From NCBI GenBank assembly GCA_027002375.1, contig JALWZX010000004.1, positions 1-29,942 of the forward strand: 29,942 bases of DNA, written 5' to 3'. This stretch comes from a candidate division WWE3 bacterium (lineage in GTDB: Bacteria > Patescibacteriota > WWE3 > 2-01-FULL-39-13). Positions 17,183 through 26,000 of this stretch are shown here, one piece after another. The notes beneath the pieces are model-generated. The model made no database searches. It was not told the DNA's origin and saw only the letters and a list, made by a program, of their open reading frames with translations. How positions within the stretch are numbered: the stretch's first letter is position 1; each line of letters starts with the position of its first letter. Position numbers and translations under genes: made by a program.

Positions 17183-17215
17183 ATGAAATGGCACGCCTTT
17201 GGCGTGCCATTTCAT
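17183..17215. terminator. Strong hairpin terminator after tsf
   Basis: A 15-bp perfect stem (17183-17197 with 17201-17215; core GGCACGCC/GGCGTGCC) closes on a TTT loop. The downstream T-tract is weak. It ends the rpsB-tsf operon and separates it from frr. Confidence 0.8.
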
Positions 17216-17250
17216 TTGCGCACTTCAAATATTTATGCTAAAAATGAGAT

Positions 17251-17805
17251 ATGAAACAAGATAAATTAGACGAACACTTAACCTCAGTAAAAGAATACTT
17301 AACCAACGAATTAGTGAAAATACGAACAGGTAGAGCAACAGCTACCATTGTTGAAGATATACTCGTAGATGCATACGAAGGGTCAGACCCATTACCAATA
17401 AAAGAGCTTGGAACAATATCTACACCAGATGCACAAACAATACTAATTTCTCCATGGGACAAATCTGTGTTGAAAAAAATTGAAGAGGCTATTTTGAAAG
17501 AAGATAACGGTTTAAATCCAGTAAATGATGGGGAATTTATACGCGTTCCGATTCCACCACTTACAGAAGAAAGAAGAACAGAAATTGCTAAGGAAGTCTC
17601 AAAATATGTTGAAAACGCGAAAATTCGTGTTAGAACAATAAGACAAGATGCTATGAAATCAATAGAAGAAATGCAAGACAGCGGTGTAATATCAGAAGAA
17701 GACATGTATAGAGAGAAGAAAGCGATAGAAGAAAAAATATCATCTGTTAACAAAGAATTAGAAGAAATGGGTAAGAAAAAGAAAGAAGAAATAATGCAAA
17801 TTTAA
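17251..17805 (+). CDS. frr: Ribosome recycling factor
   Basis: The protein splits post-termination 70S ribosomes together with EF-G. At 184 aa it has the usual length. The family hallmarks are present: KIRTGRA near residue 22, ISTPDAQTILISPWDKS, and VPIPPLTEERR in the second half. These are followed by the long C-terminal helix of domain I ending KKKKEEIM. The ATG at 17251 gives the standard N-terminus (short helix MKQDKLDEHL). There is no Shine-Dalgarno. TATGCT at 17234-17239 can serve as a -10, leaving a leader of only about 5 nt. In many bacteria frr follows tsf and pyrH; here it is a separate transcription unit behind a terminator. Confidence 0.95.
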   Translation: MKQDKLDEHLTSVKEYLTNELVKIRTGRATATIVEDILVDAYEGSDPLPIKELGTISTPDAQTILISPWDKSVLKKIEEAILKEDNGLNPVNDGEFIRVPIPPLTEERRTEIAKEVSKYVENAKIRVRTIRQDAMKSIEEMQDSGVISEEDMYREKKAIEEKISSVNKELEEMGKKKKEEIMQI

Positions 17806-17822
17806 GAATTTTTAATTACCAC

Positions 17823-17852
17823 TTGCAAACTATAGCTCTAAAACTATATAAT
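17823..17852 (+). promoter_or_regulatory. Promoter of the LRR surface protein gene, leaderless
   Basis: TTGCAA (17823-17828) and TATAAT (17847-17852) are 18 bp apart. The ATG at 17860 starts 7 nt after the -10. Confidence 0.75.
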
Positions 17853-17859
17853 TTATGTA

Positions 17860-20800
17860 ATGCTTAAAAATTATCAGAGATTTAAACCACTTTTTTTATC
17901 ATTATTTTTATCATTCGCACTTATAATAACGATAGCCGGTGTTTACAAAGCCCATGATATATATCAAAGAGCTGGTAGTGGTAGCACAGAAAAAATATCA
18001 AACGGTAATTTTAAAGCAGATTCGTACCAATTAACGAAAACCTATTCTTCAGATGTATCGTGCCCTAATAATGACGATGTATTAGGAACTAAAAGTATGT
18101 CGTTAAAGCCGACAGTTGATACTTTCATTTCAGCTTGGAAATCAAATGTATCTAATGGCAAGTCTATCGTTTTGAGAGTTAGACCAAACGTCAGTGAAAT
18201 TTTATTAGATTTTAGGTTGAGAGATTTACCAGAGAACAAAGAAATTGTTAAAGCAGAATTGGTGTTAATGCCTGCATCAAGAAGTAATTATTCTAATATA
18301 GAACTAATCGCTAAGCCCATAAAAAACGAGTGGGATAAAGACGTTACATATTCATTAAAACCCGCATACGATAACAAAGTAAAAGCTAATTCTGGTAAGA
18401 TAAACCAAACAAAAAACCCTGTAAAAATTGATGTTACTAACGTTGCAAAACAAATTAAAGATAATAAAGAGTATGGTATCGCAATTACAGGTAATAGTAG
18501 AAATTCGGTATATTATGCTTATTGGTCTAAAGAATATAGACGTGGTATGAAAGCACCAAGATTAAACTTAACATTAACTGACAAAGATGCTACAGAAAAC
18601 GGTGATGAATCGTTATGTTCAATAAAAACCATTACTTTAAACAATACGGTAGATACATATATATATGGTTGGGCTTCGACTAAAAGCTATAACAGTGGGC
18701 AGTTACTAAATTTGAGACAAAATGTTTCAAAGCCGATGTTTTATTGGGATATATCGGGTATTCCACAGAATACAAAGATTGTGAATGCTGAAATGACAAT
18801 AAGTACTGTGAGTGATAGAAGAGTAAAGTTTAGATATTTAGCATACCCATTATTGAAAAATTGGCACGGTAACCCGCAAAATGTAAGTTGGTTAAATTAC
18901 GATAAAAATAAAAAATGGGAAACAAGTGGAGCTGTAGGAAATAGTGATAGGGGTAGCATTGCAGCTGTTTTAGATAATGCAGGAAAAGGATCTAATTCGA
19001 TAGATATAACGGAAATTGTACAAGACTGGGTAAATGAAAATTATAATGACGGAATAATATTAGAAGCACAAGCCAGTGCAAATGTAAACCATAAAATAGC
19101 ATCGGGTGAATATTATAAAACTAATATGAGACCACAACTAAAAGTTACTTATAAATTGTGTGAAGAAACATCGAAAATCTGTAATTTTGGAACAATGTCA
19201 AATAACTGGGAACCATATCCTGAACTAAAATCTGATGATACAGTTGCAAGAATATATACAGCATCGAATGGGTATCAGTCAGTATCTTCAGCCGAAAAGA
19301 ACATCGGAATTATGCAAGACATCGAATTAGAGAATGATAAGAAATATAGATTATCGACTGTCATAGATGATATTGACAGAGGTGATGTAGATGTAATACT
19401 TTATGATAAAAATAATGATCAATCAAACCGATATGAACCGAATGATGCAACATTAATAGACACAACAAATGAATTTACACCGACTAAGATTATAATAAAA
19501 TCAGCTAAAAACAATCTAACGTATAAGATTACAAATGTATCGTTAATAGAAGTTGTAGATAGTTCTGGCGGTGATGGTGGAAATACTACAATTTTCTCGT
19601 GTGAGAATGTAACAGATGTGTCACAAAAAGAATGTGAGGCATTGGTTGCACTATACAATAGTACAAACGGTGCTCATTGGACAAATCACGATGGGTGGTT
19701 GCAAAATAATAATGTATGTGAATGGTATGGTATCACATGTGATGATAATGATATATATGTGAAAGATATTATACTGACGCATAATAATTTAAGTGGAAAT
19801 ATACCAGTTAACATAGATGGTTTGCATAACTTAGATAGCTTCGGTTTAGGTATGAATAATTTGGTAGGTAATATTCCGCAAAGCATTGGAAATATTTCTT
19901 CGTTAAGGTTTCTACAATTGCCATATAACCATTTGGATGGAGGTATCCCGTCAAGTATCGGAAATTTAAATAGGTTGATTGTTTTAGAATTACGAAACAA
20001 TTCGTTAAGCGGGGAGATACCAGATAGTATAGGAAATATAAGTCATTTAGGTACGTTATGGCTGAATGATAATAATTTATCTGGAGTTATAAAAAATAAT
20101 TTAACAAATCTAGATGATTTATTTGTATTTAGGTTTAACAATCAACAAGATGGTGATAATTTCTGTGCAGAGAGCCAATCAGTTGTAGACTGGTTACAAA
20201 CGGTTGAGAACAAAAGCCCAAATAGTGATGATGTACAACCTGATGTTACAAATATTTGTGATGATGGAGATACGACAACTTTCTCATGTGAGAATATTAA
20301 AGATGTACCTAAGAGGGAGTGTGAAGCATTAGTTGCACTATACAATAGTACAAACGGTGATAGTTGGACAAACAATGATGGCTGGTTGCAAAATAATAAT
20401 GTATGTGGGTGGCATGGTATAACATGTGATGATAACCATGTTCGTGTTCGTGGGGTGAGTTTACAAAATAATAACCTTTATGGAGTACTACCCACACAAA
20501 TCGGAAATTTTGCTAAAATTGAATGGTTGGCTATAACTAATAACCCACATTTATCAGGTTCAATCCCATCCGAAATAGGTGATTTAGATAGTTTACGTAT
20601 ATTAAATCTTGGCGTTAATAATTTAGTTGGAAATATACCAGCGGAGATTGGGAAAATGTCTAATTTAGAATTCCTAGTTTTAGAATCTAATCAACTAGAA
20701 GGGGAGATACCGCCAGAATTAGGACAATTATCTAATTTGCAATATTTATGGTTACACAATAATAAGATGAGTGGTAAGTTGTCAAATGACCTTACACATA

Positions 20801-21636
20801 TGACTAATTTAAATTCATTCCTATTTGACGATCAAGAAGGCGGTGATAATTTCTGTGCAGAGAGTCAATCAGTTGTGGATTGGTTGCAAGCAATTGAAGA
20901 AAAAGACCCAAACAGTGATGGTGTAAAGCCAGATGTTACAAATATCTGTGGTGGTGAAAATACCACAACATTTTCATGTGCAAATGTAACAGATGTATCA
21001 CAAACTGAATGCGAAGCATTAGTTGCACTATACAACAGTACGAACGGTAATAATTGGACAAACCATGATGGTTGGTTGCAAAATAATAATGTATGTGAGT
21101 GGCACGGTGTTACTTGTGATAGTGGGGAGATAATAAAGTTGGATCTTTCTTTTAATAATCTGAATGGTCCGATTGATGAAAGCATTGGGAATTTAGCTAA
21201 TCTGAAATATTTAAGTTTTAGTGGAAATAATTTAGGTGGATCAATACCAAAAGAGGTCGGAAATCTGACTAACCTGACTTATTTAGTACTGTCTGGAGAT
21301 AATTTGAGTGGAGAAATTCCTAATGAAATTGGAAATTTAAGCAATTTACATTATTTAGGGATAGATACAAATGAATTAGTCGGAGAAATACCAGAAACAA
21401 TCGGAAATTTAAATAGTTTGATCTCTTTGCAGTTGCATCATAACAATTTAACAGGTAAATTATCGGATAATTTACGTAACATAACGAATTTAAAACAATT
21501 TATATTTAACAATCAACAAGGCGGTGATAATTTCTGTGCAGAAAGTCAGAATGTTGTTAATTGGTTGCAAGCTATTGAGAACAAAAACCCGAATGGTGAC
21601 GATGTACAACCAGATGTTACAAATATTTGTAATTAA
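17860..21636 (+). CDS. Membrane-anchored DNRLRE and leucine-rich-repeat surface protein, 1258 aa
   Basis: A short basic tail and one membrane segment (about 9-28) anchor the protein facing outwards. Just outside is a GNFKADSY....C motif resembling the ectodomain starts of the two giant proteases. Two DNRLRE-type beta-sandwich domains follow (about 80-241 and 260-432, each opening with TVDT and with a central (D/W)L or WDIS strand), then a small beta domain (441-570). The C-terminal half is three tandem modules (579-800, 808-1030, 1038-1257). Each has an N-cap (CEALVALYNSTNG..WT..DGWL.....C.W.G.TCD), four to six repeats of the plant-type form L..NNLSG.IP..IGNL..L, and a C-cap (DNFCAESQ.VV.WLQ). 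Such LRRs bind proteins or glycans, so adhesion is the likely role. No enzyme motif is seen. It has its own leaderless promoter. Confidence 0.85.
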   Translation: MLKNYQRFKPLFLSLFLSFALIITIAGVYKAHDIYQRAGSGSTEKISNGNFKADSYQLTKTYSSDVSCPNNDDVLGTKSMSLKPTVDTFISAWKSNVSNGKSIVLRVRPNVSEILLDFRLRDLPENKEIVKAELVLMPASRSNYSNIELIAKPIKNEWDKDVTYSLKPAYDNKVKANSGKINQTKNPVKIDVTNVAKQIKDNKEYGIAITGNSRNSVYYAYWSKEYRRGMKAPRLNLTLTDKDATENGDESLCSIKTITLNNTVDTYIYGWASTKSYNSGQLLNLRQNVSKPMFYWDISGIPQNTKIVNAEMTISTVSDRRVKFRYLAYPLLKNWHGNPQNVSWLNYDKNKKWETSGAVGNSDRGSIAAVLDNAGKGSNSIDITEIVQDWVNENYNDGIILEAQASANVNHKIASGEYYKTNMRPQLKVTYKLCEETSKICNFGTMSNNWEPYPELKSDDTVARIYTASNGYQSVSSAEKNIGIMQDIELENDKKYRLSTVIDDIDRGDVDVILYDKNNDQSNRYEPNDATLIDTTNEFTPTKIIIKSAKNNLTYKITNVSLIEVVDSSGGDGGNTTIFSCENVTDVSQKECEALVALYNSTNGAHWTNHDGWLQNNNVCEWYGITCDDNDIYVKDIILTHNNLSGNIPVNIDGLHNLDSFGLGMNNLVGNIPQSIGNISSLRFLQLPYNHLDGGIPSSIGNLNRLIVLELRNNSLSGEIPDSIGNISHLGTLWLNDNNLSGVIKNNLTNLDDLFVFRFNNQQDGDNFCAESQSVVDWLQTVENKSPNSDDVQPDVTNICDDGDTTTFSCENIKDVPKRECEALVALYNSTNGDSWTNNDGWLQNNNVCGWHGITCDDNHVRVRGVSLQNNNLYGVLPTQIGNFAKIEWLAITNNPHLSGSIPSEIGDLDSLRILNLGVNNLVGNIPAEIGKMSNLEFLVLESNQLEGEIPPELGQLSNLQYLWLHNNKMSGKLSNDLTHMTNLNSFLFDDQEGGDNFCAESQSVVDWLQAIEEKDPNSDGVKPDVTNICGGENTTTFSCANVTDVSQTECEALVALYNSTNGNNWTNHDGWLQNNNVCEWHGVTCDSGEIIKLDLSFNNLNGPIDESIGNLANLKYLSFSGNNLGGSIPKEVGNLTNLTYLVLSGDNLSGEIPNEIGNLSNLHYLGIDTNELVGEIPETIGNLNSLISLQLHHNNLTGKLSDNLRNITNLKQFIFNNQQGGDNFCAESQNVVNWLQAIENKNPNGDDVQPDVTNICN
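19594..21630 (+). repeat. Three tandem LRR modules of about 220 codons
   Basis: Copies lie at 19594-20259, 20281-20949 and 20971-21630, separated by short acidic/Thr linkers. The caps are nearly identical at DNA level (for example the GATGG.TGGTTGCAAAATAATAA stretch), while the repeat bodies have diverged. This indicates duplication of whole capped modules rather than single repeats. Confidence 0.85.
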
Positions 21637-21692
21637 TACTTTGAATTAGCCTATTTTTATTATATCAGTTCTAAATTATACACTTTAATTTA

Positions 21693-21720
21693 TTTACTGC
21701 CTCTAACCTAATTTTATGCT
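21693..21720 (+). promoter_or_regulatory. Possible promoter of rseP
   Basis: TTTACT (21693-21698) and TATGCT (21715-21720) are 16 bp apart, 12 nt before the ATG at 21733. An overlapping TATCAT (21720-21725) would give the 7-nt leaderless spacing seen elsewhere. No Shine-Dalgarno is present. Confidence 0.45.
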
Positions 21721-21732
21721 ATCATTAATTAC

Positions 21733-22884
21733 ATGATTAACTTTTTACCAATAATAATATTCATTCTGATACTATCTTTTTTAGTATTTATACATGAACT
21801 AGGTCACTTTACCGCCGCTAAAAAATTCAAAATAGGTGTACCAGAATTTGGTATGGGAATTCCGCCAAGACTTTGGGGCAAAAAATTTGGTGAAACTCTC
21901 TACTCTATAAATTGGTTACCATTTGGTGGGTTTGTGCGTATAAAGGGCGAAGACTATGAAGATTATGATCCTAAAGATCCTACTAATTTTATAAACAAAA
22001 AGCCATGGCAAAAATCGGTTGTTCTCTTGGCTGGTATTTTTATGAATCTCATGGTGGCATTTGTAATTTTTTACTTTACATTAGGTGTAAATGGTTTTAA
22101 ATCATCGCCAATATTAATGCTTGATGACTATAAATTTCAATTTGCAGAGACTATAAATTTGCCCAATGTAATAACTTTTGTTAAAGATGATTCTCCTGCA
22201 AGTAAAGCTGACATTCAGTTCGCCGATAGAATTGTGAAATTAGAATGCAATGGGCAAGTAGTAGAGCCTAAAAACATAGATGACATACATGAATTCCTCA
22301 AAAATAAAGAAGGCAAACAAATTACTGTTTATACAGAAAACATAAATACTGGTGAAAAACATGTTCATAAAATCACACCAGAATATAATGAAGAGTTAGA
22401 TTTGATTGTTTTGGGAATTGGTGTGGGTAATGCTGTGCAACTTGCATACAGTACACCCGTTCAAAAACTCTTAGCCGGTCCACTTCACTCTGTAAATGTA
22501 TTAGGATATTCATTTCATGCAATGGGACAACTAGTTAAAGAAAGTATACAAGAAAAAGACGTATCCGCGGTAGCAAGTGGTGTTTCAGGTCCAATTGGTA
22601 TATTTGGGGCTGTAAAGACGATCATGGAGACAGGTGGCAACAAAGTCTGGCTAGTTTTATTGGATTTAACTGCATTGTTATCATTATCCCTTGCAATTAT
22701 GAATTTACTTCCCATACCAGCATTAGATGGTGGTAGAGAGGTTTTTGTTATTTATGAATGGATAACAGGCAAAAGAGCGCCAGAAAAATTAGAAAGCATT
22801 ATGCATCAAGTTGGTTTTGTGCTATTGATAGGATTATTAATATTAATTACATTTAAAGACGTAATATTTATGTGGTTTAGGTAA
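21733..22884 (+). CDS. rseP: RseP/site-2-type intramembrane metalloprotease (M50)
   Basis: This is an integral membrane zinc protease that cuts substrates inside the bilayer. Known family roles include release of membrane-bound anti-sigma factors and clearing of signal-peptide remnants. The first membrane helix carries HELGH at 21-25, followed by the conserved GVPEFGMGIPP and PFGGFVRIKGE segments. A single PDZ domain sits at about 165-230 (DDSPASKADIQFADRI). The second zinc-ligand motif NLLPIPALDGG has its Asp at 332, and a final helix closes the 383-aa protein. Length and motifs are normal. It lies among translation genes, a common location in many bacteria. It is convergent with the next large gene, with a hairpin pair between them. 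No dedicated sigma or anti-sigma gene is nearby. Confidence 0.93.
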   Translation: MINFLPIIIFILILSFLVFIHELGHFTAAKKFKIGVPEFGMGIPPRLWGKKFGETLYSINWLPFGGFVRIKGEDYEDYDPKDPTNFINKKPWQKSVVLLAGIFMNLMVAFVIFYFTLGVNGFKSSPILMLDDYKFQFAETINLPNVITFVKDDSPASKADIQFADRIVKLECNGQVVEPKNIDDIHEFLKNKEGKQITVYTENINTGEKHVHKITPEYNEELDLIVLGIGVGNAVQLAYSTPVQKLLAGPLHSVNVLGYSFHAMGQLVKESIQEKDVSAVASGVSGPIGIFGAVKTIMETGGNKVWLVLLDLTALLSLSLAIMNLLPIPALDGGREVFVIYEWITGKRAPEKLESIMHQVGFVLLIGLLILITFKDVIFMWFR

Positions 22885-22947
22885 CATTGGCTAATTAACT
22901 TTTTATAGATAGGCTATTTCCAATTTTAGATTTCAATGTGTTGTTAA

Positions 22948-22984
22948 AGTTATCGTTATTCGGATGATAGGCGAATAGATAACT
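22948..22984. other. Hairpin downstream of rseP
   Basis: AGTTATC (22948-22954) plus TATTCG (22957-22962) pair with CGAATA (22972-22977) plus GATAACT (22978-22984). This makes a 13-bp stem with a 2-nt bulge and a 9-nt loop, followed by ATTTT at 22990-22994. It may be a first terminator for rseP or a separate structured element. Confidence 0.5.
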
Positions 22985-23011
22985 GTAGAATTTTGTATAA
23001 TGTAGGCATAG

Positions 23012-23043
23012 AAGAAGCTCCCGACTTTAGTCGGGAGCTTCTT
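23012..23043. terminator. Bidirectional terminator between rseP and the leftward giant gene
   Basis: A 14-bp perfect stem (23012-23025 with 23030-23043; core GCTCCCGA/TCGGGAGC) closes on a TTTA loop. It lies between convergent genes and can serve both. Confidence 0.85.
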
Positions 23044-23065
23044 ATTAGTTGTCGCTGTTGCTATT

Positions 23066-26000
23066 TTATTCACAAACAGTGTATTTCACCTTCAAAGTTG
23101 GTCTTTTACTCGAATCGCTATATTCTTTTGATGCAATATGTGTATCAACATTAGCACCAGCACTCGTCTCGATTATAGTTCCATTATTATTACTAGAACC
23201 CTTAATCCAGTCTTCTACAAAAGGCTTAAAATCGACAGAATATTGACCCACATCACCAACATTACTCAATTTAATCGTTTCGCTTGTGTCCTTATCTGCA
23301 TTACTACCAGCGCCGGCAGACGACCAGTTTACAGATTGATTAGCTTTTTCCCAAGTTGTATACGATGGGCCATCTTGCCATGCCTTTTTTAATTTGTAGA
23401 ATGTGTAATAGAATGGTACATCTCTATAATATGTCACATTAAATGTAAATGTTGCCGATTTTATAGTTGCATTGCTTGGTATAGAGCTTAAATTCCAATA
23501 TAATAATGGTTTTCCTTGGCCAGGTCTCAAATCCAGTTCTTTAGTTGTATTGTAATTGTTATCTGGGTTCCATGAATGAATATATGTATCAGTACTTGCT
23601 ACAATAGATTTTGTATATGTTTTTTCTTCACATTGACCAGGGTTTTCAACGATTAATTTAACGCTAACAGTATCTGTATCGACCTTTTCACCATTATAAT
23701 AGGTGTCAAAATAAACTGTTCCAGTATATGTTCCTACAGCTTGTTTTTCGGGGGAATTAAAAGTTAATACAACATTTTCAGATTTTCCTTTTTCGAAACC
23801 GTTGATTTCAGTTTTGTCAGTTTCTATCCAATCTAAATTCTCATGAATTTTAACATTTACGGTTGTGTCACCAGTATTCTTGACAGTTACATTACCAGTT
23901 GATGTATTATCTTTATCAACTGTTTTCTCTATGCTAGTTGGGGACACACTAACAGAGCTTTCATTAGAATCACCACTACATTCCTTATACTTAATAGTTA
24001 GGGTAGGGCGATTTTCAGTTTTGTAGTTTTCGCTAGAAGTCAAAGATTGATAAACATTAGCTCCTGCCGATCCCTCTATAACAAAACCATCATTGGCATA
24101 TGATTCGTCAACCCATTTTTGCACGAATTTTTTAAGATCAACACTTCTCTTACCGCTTCTTACATTGCTTAAAGATACTTTGTCAGATTGTTTATCATTA
24201 CTACCAATACCAGCAGATGACCAGTTCAAACTATTTTTAGCTTTTTTCCAGTTTGTATGAGATTGATCATTTTGCCAATCCTTTTTGACTGGGTAAAAGT
24301 TATACGTAAAGTCCATGTCTCTGTCATTATCTACATTGAATTCAAATGTTGCAGATTGAATTTCAGAGCCTTTTTTAATAGAACTTGTGTCAAAATAAAA
24401 CAAAGGTTTTTTGGCGTTGTCTGCCCTTACAAATAAATATGACGAAGTAGAATAGTTAGTATCTACATCCCACTCGCTAATATACGTATCAGCAGATACA
24501 TTCAATTTTTTTGTTTTAACTGTGTTGTCGCAAGAATCCTCACCATTCACAGATAACTTGACATTTACTTTATCTGTATCGACCTTTTCACCATTGTAAT
24601 AGGTGTCGAAATAAACTGTTCCTGTATAAGTTCCAGGTTCTTTTTTTGATGGGGAATTAAAAGTTAATACAACATTTTCAGATTTCCCTTTTTCGAAATC
24701 ATTGATTTCTGTCTTATCAGTTTCTATCCAATCTAAACTTTCATGAATTTTAACGTTTACGGTTGTATCGCCAGTGTTTTTGACAGTTACATTACTCGTA
24801 GCAGTGTTACCTTCGTCTACGGTTTTTTCAATACTTGTTGGTGTTACACTTATCGAACTTTCTTCTGCAGGTGGTTGGTTGTTGCATTCTTTGTACTTAA
24901 CAGTTAATGTCGGACGCTTATCAGTTTCATAATGATTATTTGAATATATAGATTGATAAACATTAGCGCCCGCATTTGCTTCTACAACAAAACCATCATT
25001 TGCATATGTTTTATCAGTCCATTTTTGAACAATGTTTGTGACGTCAACAGTGTTTTTACCACTTCTTACACCACTTATAGTAGCTTTGTCAGAATATTTA
25101 TCATTACTGCCTATGCCAGTCGTAGACCAATCTAAGTTTCCTTTTGCTTTAGACCAGTTAGTGTTAGATTGATCATTTTGCCAATCTTTACTTACTGGGT
25201 AAAAGTTATATGTAAAATCTGTATCTCTGTCATTTGCGACGTTAAAAGTTAATTTGGCTGATTCAATTTGTGAATCATTCTTGATTGAACTTAAATCAAA
25301 ATAAAATAACGGTTTTTGTGCCTTATCGGCTCTTACAAAAGTGTATGATTCAGTAGAATAGTTTGTGTTAGGTTCCCATGAATTTATGTATGTGTCAGCT
25401 GTCTCGCTAAATGTTTTCGTTTTAACTGTGTCATCACAAGAATCGATACCCTTAACGGTTAATTTGACACTAACGGTGTCAGTATCGACCTTTTCGCCAT
25501 TATAGTATGTGTCAAAATAAACAGTGCCTGAATAAGTACCAGGGTCTTTTTGTGTAGGTGAATTGAATGTTAGCTGAACATTCTTAGAATTCCCCGAAGG
25601 TAAACTATCAATTTCTGACATATTTACGCTTAGCCAATCTAGATTTTCGTGAATCTTCACATTCACAGTTGTATCACCCGTATTTTTTACTGTTACATTG
25701 TCAGTAGTAGTATTACCCTCATCTACGGTTTTTTCAATATTTGAAGGCGTTACACTTATCGAGCTTTCGTTACTAGGTGGAACTTCTGTGCCGTCTGTAT
25801 ACAAAACAACTATTTTAGGCCTGTAGTTTTGGGAAACACTACTTGTCTCTTCAGAGTAAAAATAATTTGTTGTATATGCATATCCATCTAACAAAAAGCC
25901 ATAGAAGTTATTATTCAAAAAATCACTAAATTTATCTGTTAAGTTAAACGACAATCTCTTATTTTTTGTATTCTCGTTACCCCATGCACGATCTAGCGGT

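Noticed and set aside
19594..25765. CRISPR array or intergenic repeat array
   Set aside because: All large repeats are inside coding sequence, with units of 660-900 bp in frame; there are no short repeats with unique spacers.
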